Assembly (NCBI RefSeq): GCF_014522205.1
Contig: NZ_CP046884.1
Location: forward strand, 806,001-870,000
Direction of reading: 5' to 3'
Length of the DNA: 64,000 nt
DNA from: Corynebacterium poyangense
GTDB lineage: Bacteria > Actinomycetota > Actinomycetes > Mycobacteriales > Mycobacteriaceae
Numbering within the stretch: position 1 is the first letter of the stretch; each line of letters opens with the position of its first letter. Under the pieces are notes generated by a model. The model did no database searches and was not told the DNA's origin. It saw only the letters and a list, made by a program, of their open reading frames with translations. This document shows positions 1 to 9,293 of this stretch, in pieces. The position numbers and the translations under genes are program-made.

Positions 1-52
1 TTATAAGAACAGTTTTTCTATTTCTCAGGAGAGGGCGGATAAGCGCACGCAT
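1..52 (-). CDS. Partial ABC transporter permease (N-terminus only)
   Basis: An ATG on the minus strand at 52-50 overlaps the stop codon of the upstream ATPase gene by one base (TAATG), and the frame stays open to the window edge. The 17 visible codons (beginning [13 protein letters not shown]) look like the basic cytoplasmic start of a MacB/FtsX-type permease. Position after a LolD/MacB-type ATPase supports this. Most of the gene lies outside the window, so the family is inferred from context. Confidence 0.6.
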   Translation of the reverse strand, partial: MRALIRPLLRNRKTVLI

Positions 53-747
53 TAGGCACCCTCTTCCCAGAGTTGGCCGTCGCGCATTCGGACGGTACGG
101 TCTGCCCAGGCTGCCAGGCGCGGTTCATGAGTGACTAATAATCCGGCTGCTCCCTGATCTATTCGTTTCCTGAGGACGCGAAGGACTTCATCGCTCGTAG
201 CAGTGTCAAGGGCACCGGTGGGTTCGTCAGCTAACAGCACTGTGCGTGGACCAATAAGCGCTCGTGCGATGGCTGCTCGTTGTACTTGGCCCCCAGAGAC
301 CTCATCCGGGTATCGTTCGCCTAAACCATCCAAACCCACTTCAGCTAATGCTTCTTCGGCTTGGCTTAAAGCCGCTCGGGTAGGGGAGCCGTCGAGTTCT
401 AGGGGAAGTGCCACGTTTTCTCTCAGGGTGAGAGTATTGATCATGTTGTAGTGCTGAAAAACAAAACCGAGATGGGTTCTACGAAGCTCAGTGGCTTTGT
501 TTTTGTTGAGATTTTCCGCAGCGATCCCCGCAATGAAAACATGTCCTGTGGTGGGCGGTAGTAAGAGACCAGCGACATTAAGAAGAGTGGATTTTCCGGA
601 GCCAGATGGCCCCATAACAGCGACGAATTCCCCAAGCTCCACGGTCAAGTTCACCTGACTGAGTGCCTTGACTGTTCGTGCGCCACTTCCTAGCACGGCG
701 CTGACATCCTGCAGGCGCAACGCAGCAGGCTTCGGCAATGTAGTCAT
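52..747 (-). CDS. ABC transporter ATP-binding protein, MacB/LolD type
   Basis: A 231-aa ABC ATPase of the class that energises FtsX-like permeases, which act in lipoprotein or antimicrobial-peptide handling. Walker A is GPSGSGKST at residues 46-54, a Q-loop lies near residue 98, the signature SGGQVQR is at 151-157, and Walker B LLADEP is at 171-176, followed by the D-loop. The length is normal for the family. It overlaps the end of the PadR gene by four bases and overlaps the permease gene after it, so the three form one translationally coupled operon, probably controlled by the PadR protein. The substrate cannot be told from the sequence. Confidence 0.93.
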   Translation of the reverse strand: MTTLPKPAALRLQDVSAVLGSGARTVKALSQVNLTVELGEFVAVMGPSGSGKSTLLNVAGLLLPPTTGHVFIAGIAAENLNKNKATELRRTHLGFVFQHYNMINTLTLRENVALPLELDGSPTRAALSQAEEALAEVGLDGLGERYPDEVSGGQVQRAAIARALIGPRTVLLADEPTGALDTATSDEVLRVLRKRIDQGAAGLLVTHEPRLAAWADRTVRMRDGQLWEEGA

Positions 748-1259
748 AATCCTAATTCCTCCACGCGGTCAAGCCATCGCATTTCGGCCTCTAACTCAAA
801 AATTCTTCTTTCCCTTTGCAGCTGGGTCGCAGACATGAAGGCGGGTTCCTCCCGCATGTGCCGATTTAATTGACGCAATTGCTTAATCACATGACTGCGT
901 TGGCGATCCACGATGCTCAGCACGGAGACCTCAGCACTATTGATTGCGAGAATGATCTTGATAATCAGCTCGTCACGGTCCTGGTAGGAGCGTTCCACTG
1001 GATGTGCCCACCACTGATTTAGTTCGGTGCGGCCATCATCAGTGATCTGCCATTCAGTTGAGCTTCGCCCATTGGTCGCTCGTAGCTCACCATGAGCGAT
1101 GATGTAGTTATCTCTTTCGAGCCTGATGAGAGCCTGAGAAACCTGTCCCATATTAAGTCGATCTAGGGTGGCAATCTCAGTTTCTAGTTGTCTTCGTATT
1201 GTTGACGGAGTTGCTGGACCTCTTGCCAACACGGCAAGGATTGAATGGGAAAATGACAT
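744..1259 (-). CDS. PadR family transcriptional regulator
   Basis: A 171-aa protein with an N-terminal winged helix (residues 1-80, with the PadR-typical phrase VSQALIRLERDNYI before a beta-wing) and a helical C-terminal dimerisation region rich in Glu, Arg and Leu. PadR proteins repress adjacent transporter or stress genes and are often released by small hydrophobic ligands. It is the first gene of an operon with an ABC ATPase and permease. A perfect palindrome 34 bp upstream of its start is the likely autoregulatory operator. The ligand is unknown. Confidence 0.9.
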   Translation of the reverse strand: MSFSHSILAVLARGPATPSTIRRQLETEIATLDRLNMGQVSQALIRLERDNYIIAHGELRATNGRSSTEWQITDDGRTELNQWWAHPVERSYQDRDELIIKIILAINSAEVSVLSIVDRQRSHVIKQLRQLNRHMREEPAFMSATQLQRERRIFELEAEMRWLDRVEELGL

Positions 1260-1292
1260 CCTTGCACCTTCTTTCTCGAGCGATCCTCACCT

Positions 1293-1315
1293 CAATAGTT
1301 ACCTAGTAACTATTG
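1293..1315. promoter_or_regulatory. Palindromic operator, probable PadR site
   Basis: Perfect inverted repeat with 10-bp arms (CAATAGTTAC and GTAACTATTG) around a 3-bp centre CTA, just upstream of the padR-ABC operon. PadR regulators typically bind such dyads overlapping their own promoter. The symmetry is visible; assignment to this regulator is inference from position. Confidence 0.7.
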
Positions 1316-1356
1316 GAAGTCAATAGGTTGTTCGCGGAGGGAAGGGGCAAGAAAAA

Positions 1357-1377
1357 CGCTAAGGGGAAACCTTAGCG
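1357..1377 (-). terminator. Rho-independent terminator of the M23 peptidase gene
   Basis: Perfect 8-bp stem (CGCTAAGG/CCTTAGCG) with a 5-base loop. Read on the minus strand it is followed by TTTTTC. It sits just after the M23 peptidase stop codon at 1397. Confidence 0.85.
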
Positions 1378-1396
1378 TCTGGTGAGAAATGAGGCT

Positions 1397-2164
1397 CTAG
1401 GAGCTAATAAAAATTCCGTGTTCTTGGAACCAGGCAACAGGGTCGACGGCTGCTTGTCCGCCCGGATGAATTTCAAAGTGCAAATGTGGACCGGTGGAAA
1501 AACCGCGGTTACCCATGCCGGCGATCTTTTGGCCAGCGACGACGCGTTGTCCGACGGTGACGTCGATGGTCTCAATGTGTCCGTACACGGAGATGGAGCC
1601 GTCGTCGTGTTGTACTCGAATCCATTGGCCGAATCCAGAAGCGGGGCCGGCATCGATCACCGTACCGTCCATGACCGAGTAAATCGGAGTTCCGATGCTA
1701 TTGGCTAGGTCAATGCCGGGGTGAAGAACGCCCCACCTCATGCCGAAAGGAGAGGTTAGGGTTCCAACTGTCGGAAGGACAACTCCTCCTGGCTTCTCGG
1801 AAATGTGCTTGGCTGCTTCGGCGGCAGCAGCAATGCGCTCGTCATTTTCAGCCTTAATCCGCTGAGCGTTGGACTCGATGGCTTTGGTGAGCTGCTCCTG
1901 GAGGTTAGCCATCGGTTGATTTTCAGTGATGGCTAGGATCTGCGGGGAAGTCCCCTGGTTAATATCGCTTGATTCAGCCACCATTTGGTAGTTGACGGCG
2001 GAGTGATTGCTGGACGCTTGGGCAGCGGCGGCGCCACCCATGCCGGCTGTAGAGACACCCGCAGCAGCGATTGTCATGACCGCGACGCGACTCTGAATTG
2101 ACGAGGTAGTCGAAACCTTACGATGCTTACCGAAAGTGGCTCGCCGCGCCTGCTGTTGCGTCAA
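1397..2164 (-). CDS. Secreted M23-family metallopeptidase
   Basis: A 255-aa protein with a basic N-terminus and an Ala/Gly-rich hydrophobic segment (about residues 25-50) that acts as a signal peptide or anchor. A helical linker (about 90-120) precedes a C-terminal LytM/M23 domain (about 130-250). Zinc-binding motifs are visible: HPGIDLA (His and Asp) and GPHLHFE (HxH). M23 enzymes cleave peptidoglycan cross-bridges, or activate amidases when degenerate; the metal ligands are intact here. It is monocistronic, with its own terminator. A role in cell-wall remodelling is inferred from the family. Confidence 0.9.
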   Translation of the reverse strand: MTQQQARRATFGKHRKVSTTSSIQSRVAVMTIAAAGVSTAGMGGAAAAQASSNHSAVNYQMVAESSDINQGTSPQILAITENQPMANLQEQLTKAIESNAQRIKAENDERIAAAAEAAKHISEKPGGVVLPTVGTLTSPFGMRWGVLHPGIDLANSIGTPIYSVMDGTVIDAGPASGFGQWIRVQHDDGSISVYGHIETIDVTVGQRVVAGQKIAGMGNRGFSTGPHLHFEIHPGGQAAVDPVAWFQEHGIFISS

Positions 2165-2344
2165 TTTCGACTCCCCAATATCCGTTTGGTCACCAATTCG
2201 TGATCTTCTTGTTACTTACCTCGGGTAACGATAGCGCTTTGGCTAAGCTTCCTGCAAGCTCCACGCCGAAAATTTTTCAGCAATCTTTTCTTGGTTGCCG
2301 GATTGTCGTTTCCTCATTGGAGGCGAAGGCGTGGCACAGTGGTG

Positions 2345-3850
2345 ATGATGAGTAATCAAGACAGCCCCCGCACCCGGCCAGGGAGTCGGCGTCCGCACAC
2401 GATAAAAAGACGCGGCCTCCGTTTCGGTTCCACCAAGAAACGCAGGGAAAACACCGTTGTTCCGACGACTTTTAAGGCTCGGCTGCTTCATTACCTACCT
2501 ACCGTCGCCATTCCAAATGTGACGATGGTGCTCATTATTATTGCAATTTCTTTATTAATTCTCATGCTGAGCGGAACTACATTGGTTGCGCTTCCAGCAA
2601 CCATCGCCATCGGTTGGTTAGTGACTAATCTCATACCGGTGAGCGCGGGGGGTGTTAGTTTTGGAGTACTACCATTAGTCCCAGCATTAACATTTGTCAC
2701 ATTGCTGTCCCGTCAAATTCATCGGGCGGTCAAACATCGGGTGTCCATCGCCGATCTCGGTGTCATTACCGGCCTCGTTATTGTGGTGCCTTTGCTTCTC
2801 ACGGGAATCGCGTCGCTCATGCTCTTAAGCGCATCAGCAGTGTTCGACGTCAACCTCCCCCCACTATTCCCGACTCTGAGCCGAGTGGTGGTGCTGCACT
2901 TATGCGCACTGATAATGGGAATGGGAACGAGGCTATGGCGGGCGCTCTTTCGTCGCTACGGCATCCCAGAAACCGTGGCAGATGATATTCGCACCGCGCG
3001 GCACTTCCTGGCTCGACTAGCCAGCATTGCGTTCCTTGTTTATCTCCTTTTCTTTATCCTCGGTTTGTCTCGTCAAACAGATATCCTGGCGGCCTATCAC
3101 GAACCAGGTGCTCTCGATATTGCAGGCCTGGTAATTATCAGTCTGTGCTATCTCCCCCAAGCCGTCCTAGCTGTTGCAGCCGCTCTCGTGGGTGGGGAAT
3201 ACCACGTGGGAGATGCCTCCTTAAGTTTGTTTAATATCCACTTGGTGCCGCTTCCCCCGTTGCCCCTTTTCGGCGCCATGCCAAACACAGCGGCAAGCTG
3301 GGCGCCACTATTTCTCATCATCCCCGCCGGCCTCGCATTGCTCAGCGTATGGCGGCATCGGCCTACCTGGCGATCCGCCGTCATTTCCGGGAGCTGCGCC
3401 TTTATTATCGCCCTCATCGTCGGTTGGCTATCGAGCGGAAACCTCGCCGCTTATGGGCAGACCGGGCCACTTTTATTCCTGAGTGCAGGTTTGGTTTTCC
3501 TATGGCTCGGAGGCATTGGTTTACTTGGCGCTTTATTCTCTGGCATTCAGGATTGGTGGACACGGCGCCAACAACAGCAGTGGGTAGACCATGAGCCAGA
3601 ACCTCAACCGGATATTCCTTCGGAAGAACCTGCAGGAAGCGTCGAACCTGAACCTCAAGCGGAAGAGGAACGAGGCAACCTCGATGAAGAGGATCTGGAA
3701 GAAGAAGATACGACGCCTGACCTTGATGTTGAAGAGACTTCAGCAGAAAAACAAACCCTGGCTGATACCGAAGCTGAAGCAGAGATAACAGGAGAAGATT
3801 CTAAGGAGCAGACTGCACCCAAGGATGAGTCCACGGAGTTGAACGACTAG
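2345..3850 (+). CDS. DUF6350-type polytopic membrane protein
   Basis: About 500 aa with roughly ten hydrophobic membrane segments, starting near residue 50, and a long acidic Glu/Asp-rich C-terminal tail (last about 90 residues). This pattern and its position immediately before purN match the actinobacterial DUF6350 family, whose function is unknown. Several starts are possible: a TTG at 2291, tandem GTG codons at 2339 and 2342, and tandem ATG codons at 2345 and 2348. I chose the ATG pair because the following sequence is normal coding. Only about 10 bp separate it from purN, so co-transcription with purine genes is likely. Confidence 0.75.
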   Translation: MMSNQDSPRTRPGSRRPHTIKRRGLRFGSTKKRRENTVVPTTFKARLLHYLPTVAIPNVTMVLIIIAISLLILMLSGTTLVALPATIAIGWLVTNLIPVSAGGVSFGVLPLVPALTFVTLLSRQIHRAVKHRVSIADLGVITGLVIVVPLLLTGIASLMLLSASAVFDVNLPPLFPTLSRVVVLHLCALIMGMGTRLWRALFRRYGIPETVADDIRTARHFLARLASIAFLVYLLFFILGLSRQTDILAAYHEPGALDIAGLVIISLCYLPQAVLAVAAALVGGEYHVGDASLSLFNIHLVPLPPLPLFGAMPNTAASWAPLFLIIPAGLALLSVWRHRPTWRSAVISGSCAFIIALIVGWLSSGNLAAYGQTGPLLFLSAGLVFLWLGGIGLLGALFSGIQDWWTRRQQQQWVDHEPEPQPDIPSEEPAGSVEPEPQAEEERGNLDEEDLEEEDTTPDLDVEETSAEKQTLADTEAEAEITGEDSKEQTAPKDESTELND

Positions 3851-3860
3851 CATTATCCAG

Positions 3861-4469
3861 GTGTCATCCTCGGAATCGATTAGTGTTGTTGTCCTTGTCT
3901 CAGGTAGCGGAACCTTGCTCCAAGCCATCTTGGATCATCAGGATGAAAGCTATCGGGTCAAGAAAGTCGTGGCAGATACGCCATGTCAAGCCCTAGACCG
4001 AGCATCCCAGGCTGGAATTACTACTGAAGTAGTAGCGTTAGGGAAAGACCGTGCGGAATGGAATATCCGGTTAGCTGAGGCTGTTGCCCAAGCTCAACCG
4101 GATATTGTTGTATCTGCCGGTTTTATGCGGATCCTGGGATCTGAATTTTTGGAACGCTATAGCGGGCGCATTATCAACACTCATCCTGCTTTACTGCCTA
4201 GTTTCCCCGGTGCTCACGGAGTACGTGACGCGTTGGCCTATGGAGTAAAGGTGACCGGTTCCACTGTTCACTTCGTTGATGAAGGGGTGGATACCGGCCC
4301 CATCATCGCCCAAGAGGCGGTCAGCATACAGCCCGATGACACCGAAGATTCGCTTCATGAGCGGATAAAGAAAGTTGAACGCCGACTTATCGTCTCACTA
4401 CTGCGCCGCGCTCAGATTGACGGCCAAACTGGAGAGGTTCACTTCAAGAATGACGAAAAAAGCCATTAA
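3861..4469 (+). CDS. purN: Phosphoribosylglycinamide formyltransferase
   Basis: A 202-aa GAR transformylase that moves a formyl group from 10-formyl-THF to GAR in purine synthesis. The N-terminal phosphate loop reads SGSGTLLQ. The catalytic stretch [16 protein letters not shown] carries the conserved Asn and His, and the catalytic Asp lies in [11 protein letters not shown]. Length is standard. The start is GTG at 3861. Its 3' end overlaps purH by 20 bases, so the two are translationally coupled, as in other corynebacteria. Confidence 0.96.
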   Translation: MSSSESISVVVLVSGSGTLLQAILDHQDESYRVKKVVADTPCQALDRASQAGITTEVVALGKDRAEWNIRLAEAVAQAQPDIVVSAGFMRILGSEFLERYSGRIINTHPALLPSFPGAHGVRDALAYGVKVTGSTVHFVDEGVDTGPIIAQEAVSIQPDDTEDSLHERIKKVERRLIVSLLRRAQIDGQTGEVHFKNDEKSH

Positions 4470-5997
4470 ACGAGCTCTGATTAGTGTTTATGACAAGACC
4501 GGCCTAGAGGAGCTAGCCTCGGCCTTAGCGGAAGCCGGCGTAGAGATTGTGTCTACCGGATCAACTGCCCAGCGCATTTCCGACGCAGGGGTTGCCGTGA
4601 CACCGGTAGAAAACCTCACGGGATTCCCGGAGTGTCTAGAGGGCCGGGTCAAGACTCTTCATCCGAAGGTTCATGCGGGGATTTTGGCCGATACCAGGAA
4701 AGAAGATCACCTCACCCAGCTATCCGAGCTCGGGGTAGAACCTTTCCAACTCGTTGTTGTTAATCTCTATCCATTTAGTGAAACAGTTGCTTCGGGAGCA
4801 GATCGAGATGCTTGTATTGAGCAGATCGATATCGGAGGCCCCTCAATGGTGCGGGCGGCGGCAAAAAACCACCCCTCTGTGGCGGTGGTGGTGGACCCAG
4901 CTCGATATGGCGAAGTAATCGATGCCGTCAAGACGGGTGGCTTTAGTCTTGAGCAGCGCACCGAATTAGCTGTGGATGCTTTCCGGCACACGGCATCCTA
5001 TGATGTAGCAGTTGCCTCGTGGCTTGGTGCATCACAGGAGGCAGAGTTTCCGGCTTGGATTGGGGCCACCTACCAACGAGCACAGACTTTAAGATATGGG
5101 GAAAACCCGCATCAGCGGGCAGCGTTATATGTCGACGAACACCGTACCGGTGGGGTAGCTCAGGCTCAACAATTCCACGGCAAGGACATGAGCTACAACA
5201 ACTACACCGACACCGATGCCGCATGGCGGGCAGCGTGGGATCACGAACGCCCGTGTGTTGCCATCATTAAGCACGCTAATCCTTGTGGAATTGCCGTATC
5301 TGATGAGTCTATTGCTGCTGCCCACCGCAATGCCCACGCCTGTGACTCCACTTCAGCGTACGGGGGTGTTATTGCTGCGAACCGGGAAGTAAGTGTAGAG
5401 ATGGCGGAGCAGGTTAAAGAAATCTTTACCGAGGTCATCATTGCTCCGGGGTACGAAGACGGCGCTATTGATCTTTTGTCTCAGAAGAAAAATATTCGCA
5501 TCTTGCAGGCTATCCCTCCGCAGAGAGAGGGATGCGAGTATCGCGAAGTATCGGGAGGCATGTTACTTCAAGAAAAAGACACCCTTCATGCCAGCGGAGA
5601 TGATCCGGCGCAGTGGCAGTTGGTGGCTGGCGAAGCTGCGGATGATCGCACCTTGCAGGATTTAGCCTTTGCGTGGACTACTATTCGTGCAGTTAAGTCC
5701 AACGCCATTTTGTTAGCTCGTGATGGCGCTACCGTAGGGGTAGGGATGGGGCAGGTTAATCGGGTAGATTCTGCTCGGCTAGCCGTTCAGCGCGCAGGGG
5801 CTGAGCGGGCGTCGGGTTCAGTTGCCGCTTCGGATGCCTTCTTCCCCTTTGCTGATGGTTTCGAGGTGCTGGCCAAAGCCGGCGTACGGGCGGTGGTCCA
5901 GCCGGGTGGCTCCATCCGAGACAATGAAGTAATTGAAGCCGCTAAAAAAGCAGGTGTCACCATGTATCTCACCGGGGCGCGACATTTTGCTCACTAG
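4450..5997 (+). CDS. purH: Bifunctional AICAR transformylase/IMP cyclohydrolase
   Basis: A 515-aa enzyme for the last two steps of IMP synthesis. Residues 1-140 form the MGS-like IMP cyclohydrolase domain ([40 protein letters not shown]). The rest is the AICAR formyltransferase domain with the motif [10 protein letters not shown] and the C-terminal [11 protein letters not shown]. The start is the ATG at 4450 ([10 protein letters not shown]), inside the purN end; the longer upstream frame is not conserved-looking. It is expected to be expressed as one unit with purN. Confidence 0.96.
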   Translation: MTKKAIKRALISVYDKTGLEELASALAEAGVEIVSTGSTAQRISDAGVAVTPVENLTGFPECLEGRVKTLHPKVHAGILADTRKEDHLTQLSELGVEPFQLVVVNLYPFSETVASGADRDACIEQIDIGGPSMVRAAAKNHPSVAVVVDPARYGEVIDAVKTGGFSLEQRTELAVDAFRHTASYDVAVASWLGASQEAEFPAWIGATYQRAQTLRYGENPHQRAALYVDEHRTGGVAQAQQFHGKDMSYNNYTDTDAAWRAAWDHERPCVAIIKHANPCGIAVSDESIAAAHRNAHACDSTSAYGGVIAANREVSVEMAEQVKEIFTEVIIAPGYEDGAIDLLSQKKNIRILQAIPPQREGCEYREVSGGMLLQEKDTLHASGDDPAQWQLVAGEAADDRTLQDLAFAWTTIRAVKSNAILLARDGATVGVGMGQVNRVDSARLAVQRAGAERASGSVAASDAFFPFADGFEVLAKAGVRAVVQPGGSIRDNEVIEAAKKAGVTMYLTGARHFAH

Positions 5998-6086
5998 CCC
6001 CACTCAGGTGGAGTGCCGTGAATCGCCGATAAGATACTTTCCAAACCAATTTGCTATCTAGCTGTGATTCACGGAGGATCTGCTCA

Positions 6087-6692
6087 ATGAGCAACCAAGA
6101 TTGGGGTTATCAGCCCCAGCACACACAGCAATTTCCTCAAGGTCAATTCCAGGATCAATGGGATAACCAATGGAGTGAAGACGCAGAAGATACATCGTCG
6201 TCATCGAATCGGGGATTAATTATTGGTCTTGGGGTCATTGCTGTCCTGCTCTTTCTTTTTATTCTGGGTTCTGCAGCCTACTTATTTATGGGCACCTTCT
6301 CACAAAGCCAGGACAACGCTTCTTCTGCTAGCTCCAGCAGCACGAGTTCCACCAACAACGCATTGGAAACGGTAACAACCCAGAAGTCCACGGGCCGCCC
6401 CCAGCACCCTTCAATTCCGGCAGGATCCCGAGCAGTAAATGACGCCGCCCGGAATAATGAGCCAGCCGGGAATTTCAATAATGTTTATGCCGGTACTAAT
6501 GTGACATCGGATCCTTTTGCGCTAGCAGTGAGAGATGCCTATGCCCAGAACTTTACTGAGCACCACCAATATGACGCTGTCCTCAACGTCAGGAGTTCAG
6601 TAACTGGAGTAACCTACCGAATGGATTGTCACGATAATGGCCAATACGTCACCTGCACGGGTGGCGACAATGCCGTGGTATATATCTCATGA
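6087..6692 (+). CDS. Single-span membrane protein with low-complexity linker
   Basis: A 201-aa protein starting at the ATG at 6087, preceded by GGAGG. The N-terminal 45 residues are Gln/Trp/Asp-rich and cytoplasmic-looking. One strong membrane helix follows (about residues 47-72), then a Ser/Thr-rich linker, then an extracytoplasmic domain of about 110 residues with two cysteines near the end that could pair. No catalytic motif is recognised. It overlaps the following lipoprotein gene by 4 bases, so the two products probably work together at the cell surface. Confidence 0.75.
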   Translation: MSNQDWGYQPQHTQQFPQGQFQDQWDNQWSEDAEDTSSSSNRGLIIGLGVIAVLLFLFILGSAAYLFMGTFSQSQDNASSASSSSTSSTNNALETVTTQKSTGRPQHPSIPAGSRAVNDAARNNEPAGNFNNVYAGTNVTSDPFALAVRDAYAQNFTEHHQYDAVLNVRSSVTGVTYRMDCHDNGQYVTCTGGDNAVVYIS

Positions 6693-7546
6693 ATGTAAAA
6701 AATACGTTTTTAACTGGAGTTTTCTCCATAGTGGCGTTGACCGCCTGCACGATTCCAGGAACGATGGATAATCACGAAACTGAAAATTCCAACCCGTCCC
6801 CGACAATCAGCACAACAGCTAAAACTGAATCTGAATTTCCTCAACTTGATTTGAGATCCATCATGAGCAAGGTGCACTCTCGATATCCCGGTCAGGTTGG
6901 TATTGCGATATCAGATGGGCGTACCGATCAAGAAGCTGGTGCCACCGATGCTGTTCCTGCCTGGTCTACATCAAAAGTGCCCTTAGCGATAGCAGCACTA
7001 CGGAAAGATCCGTCATTAAAGGACACAGTGACTGCGGCTATTACTCGCTCAGATAATTCTTCAGCAGAAAAACTGTGGAGCGCGCTGGGGACACCGCAGT
7101 CCGCAGCGACGGCTGTCTCCCAGGTATTAAGCGAAGGGGGAGTAACTGCCCTGGTACAAAGCTCGGTGGTTCGGCCAGGTTTTAGCAGCTTTGGCCAAAC
7201 CATGCTCAGCCCAGCTCAGGAGGCACATTTTGCGGCAAATCTGCATTGCATCCAGGGGGCAGAGACGGTTATTGGGTTGATGGGCCAGGTCGAATCGGAT
7301 CAAGCCTACGGGATGGGGACCCTAGCTGGCGCCAAATTCAAAGGGGGTTGGGGGCCTACTCCCGAGGGTGGATATGAAGCTCGGCAATTCGGCACCGTAG
7401 AAGTAGCCGGATCACCGGTTGCCCTAGCGTTATGGGTGCGCCCAGACGCTGGCGATTATGGCACAGCTCAACAAGCCCTGAACTTATTAGCTAAGGAATT
7501 AGAGCCGGTTCTTCAACAAGCACCACGGGTGTCCCAGAAGTGTTAA
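6689..7546 (+). CDS. Lipoprotein with class A beta-lactamase-like fold
   Basis: A 285-aa lipoprotein: signal peptide with lipobox LTAC (Cys20), then a Ser/Thr/Pro-rich linker. The body carries serine-hydrolase motifs of the penicillin-recognising family: SxxK as STSK (93-96), SDN (121-123) and KGG (218-220) in place of KTG. The order and spacing match class A beta-lactamase-like proteins. Whether it hydrolyses beta-lactams, acts on peptidoglycan, or is only structural is open; the omega-loop glutamate is not obvious. It is co-translated with the membrane protein upstream. Confidence 0.8.
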   Translation: MNVKNTFLTGVFSIVALTACTIPGTMDNHETENSNPSPTISTTAKTESEFPQLDLRSIMSKVHSRYPGQVGIAISDGRTDQEAGATDAVPAWSTSKVPLAIAALRKDPSLKDTVTAAITRSDNSSAEKLWSALGTPQSAATAVSQVLSEGGVTALVQSSVVRPGFSSFGQTMLSPAQEAHFAANLHCIQGAETVIGLMGQVESDQAYGMGTLAGAKFKGGWGPTPEGGYEARQFGTVEVAGSPVALALWVRPDAGDYGTAQQALNLLAKELEPVLQQAPRVSQKC

Positions 7547-8211
7547 GACTCAAGCGAGTTCAAAAGCTCCAAGGTACGCTCTTCGCGATTCTCAGGCAGA
7601 GGCGCATGGAGCACCGCTAAGGCTGCATCTGCCAGCATAATAGCGGTCTCAGGAAGCTGTTGACCGAACTCTGGGGCAGGGGCAGTACCGTTGTTATCCC
7701 GCATTTCGATAACAGACATAGCAATGTGGAAAGGCAGTCGCGCCCGGGGATCATTCTCACCAACTATCTTCTCCGCCAAGTCACGGAAAATCGCTTCCAG
7801 ATCACTACGTTGCTGGTGATATTCGGCGAACTCTGAAGAATGCGCTACCGGGAGTTGATAAAGCCGGCCCACATTCCACCGAGAAGCTAAAAGCTGGCTT
7901 GCCTCGGCGGCGACTAAGGACCATAACCGTTGCGCAGCGGATACGTCCGACTCACCCAAGGCTTCAGCAAGTTTCACTGATGGTTCAATAGTGGACTTCA
8001 GGAGGGTTAAGAAGATCTCCGTTTTGGAGGGAAAGTGGTAGTACAAGGAGGCTTGACGAATTCCCACGGCGTCCGCTATCTGGTGGGTAGATGTGGTAGC
8101 AAACCCTTGAGTGGTAAATAACTCTGAGGCTGCATCAAGGATTTCTTCTCGAGCATTGCGCCCGCGGCGGCGCGGACTGTGTTTGCGGGGTCGCCCCACT
8201 GCTCCTGCCAC
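7543..8211 (-). CDS. amtR: AmtR, TetR-family nitrogen regulator
   Basis: A 222-aa TetR-family repressor closely resembling Corynebacterium glutamicum AmtR. Its N-terminus MAGAVGRPRK is followed by the helix-turn-helix ending SLYYHFPSKTEIF. The GTG at 8211 is chosen because it gives the known N-terminus and length; an upstream start at 8232 is also open. In C. glutamicum, AmtR represses amt, glnA, gltBD and urease genes and is released by adenylylated GlnK under nitrogen limitation. The gene overlaps the convergent lipoprotein gene by 4 bases. Confidence 0.95.
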   Translation of the reverse strand: MAGAVGRPRKHSPRRRGRNAREEILDAASELFTTQGFATTSTHQIADAVGIRQASLYYHFPSKTEIFLTLLKSTIEPSVKLAEALGESDVSAAQRLWSLVAAEASQLLASRWNVGRLYQLPVAHSSEFAEYHQQRSDLEAIFRDLAEKIVGENDPRARLPFHIAMSVIEMRDNNGTAPAPEFGQQLPETAIMLADAALAVLHAPLPENREERTLELLNSLES

Positions 8212-8297
8212 GTGTACTCTCCTGTCGATCAACCGAAATTATAAATTATTTTAACCAGGTTTCCTTGTTTAGGCCTGAACCGGGGAGGGTGAGAAAC

Positions 8298-9137
8298 CTA
8301 AGAAAAACGGGAGTGGATAGCCCGAAAAATTTGGCTTAGATCACGTGATGCGGCACCAAATTCGGAACGCTGTAACGCAGGAAGCGTTTCTGCGGTGACT
8401 TCATGATCATAGACTCCGTCAAGCCAGCGCTGTAATTGCAGCCGCACACCGGAGTGGAAGCCTTGGATAAGAAGGGCAGCTTCGGGTTCTCGGAGCACTC
8501 CTGCTTGAGCTGCTGCACTGAGGCGACGTGGAGTTGAGAGTTCAGAAGAACCGGCTTCGGCGGCTGCCCACCTGGCAATCCGGACCACAGGTACGAGTAG
8601 ATTCTTCCGGATGGAAACTACGGTTCCTCGGTCCGGTAAACCATTACTGACTTTGATAGCTGGTGGATGAAGGGCCAATGCCTCAGTCAGTAAATCCTGG
8701 CGCTGGTGCGGGCTCAGCGTCGATATCTGAGAAGGATGAGTAGTTATCGCCGCATCAAGAAGAAACCGCGGGTCTAGGTCGGATTTTTCAATCGGAACGT
8801 GGGTGCCGTGGAAAAGCTGAAAAATAGTTTCTGGGTGTTTAGCGCTGAGAGATCCGTTTTTCTCTAGCAGCCAGGAAATAGGAGAGTCCGGTAAGGCTTC
8901 ACCTCGTCCCACCGCTCCACTAGGAACGATCCGATAGCCAGCAAGGCTCACCGCGGGACAACGAAGTAAGCTGGTGATGATGTCGGAATACCACGACGTT
9001 AGGGCTTCTGGTTTAACGTCGTGAGCTAAAGCATTGCGGAATAACTGGTGCGATTCCACTACGACGCCACGCGCGGTGGCTAGATCCTGACAGCGAGGGG
9101 CTTGCTCTGCCAATTCGATCAGGGAAGGGTGTAGCAC
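8298..9137 (-). CDS. Putative degenerate nucleotidyltransferase (DUF294-like)
   Basis: A 279-aa mainly helical protein encoded just upstream of amtR on the same strand. The central stretch VPSGAVGRGEALPDSP resembles the GlnD/DUF294 nucleotidyltransferase loop (GSxGRxE followed by DxD). However, the metal-binding aspartate pair is not evident, so catalysis is doubtful. The C-terminal half, rich in Leu/Ala helices, fits the substrate-binding-like domain of the same family. Proximity to amtR hints at a nitrogen-signalling link, but this is inference. The family call is tentative. Confidence 0.55.
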   Translation of the reverse strand: MLHPSLIELAEQAPRCQDLATARGVVVESHQLFRNALAHDVKPEALTSWYSDIITSLLRCPAVSLAGYRIVPSGAVGRGEALPDSPISWLLEKNGSLSAKHPETIFQLFHGTHVPIEKSDLDPRFLLDAAITTHPSQISTLSPHQRQDLLTEALALHPPAIKVSNGLPDRGTVVSIRKNLLVPVVRIARWAAAEAGSSELSTPRRLSAAAQAGVLREPEAALLIQGFHSGVRLQLQRWLDGVYDHEVTAETLPALQRSEFGAASRDLSQIFRAIHSRFS

Positions 9138-9210
9138 GCCCGGTTTCCTTTCAGCTTGAGGGTTTACTGAGTGTTAAGCCTACTTCCTCAGGTGTGGTGA
9201 GATACAACAA

Positions 9211-9235
9211 GGCCCATCCCGGAGGGGATGGGCCT
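9211..9235 (-). terminator. Terminator of the rpmB-rpmG-rpsN-rpsR operon
   Basis: Perfect 10-bp stem (GGCCCATCCC/GGGATGGGCC) with a 4-base loop. On the minus strand it is followed by a T-rich run TTGTTGTAT. It lies about 60 bp past the rpsR stop codon. Confidence 0.8.
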
Positions 9236-9293
9236 TAAACTTTTACCGTGTCACGAACTACAGCGGCAAAAGGGCGCTGTTGTGTTACCCGAT

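Noticed and set aside
2243-2491. Minus-strand small gene in the region upstream of the DUF6350 gene
   Set aside because: It overlaps the real plus-strand gene and has low-complexity His-rich translation with no ribosome-binding site.
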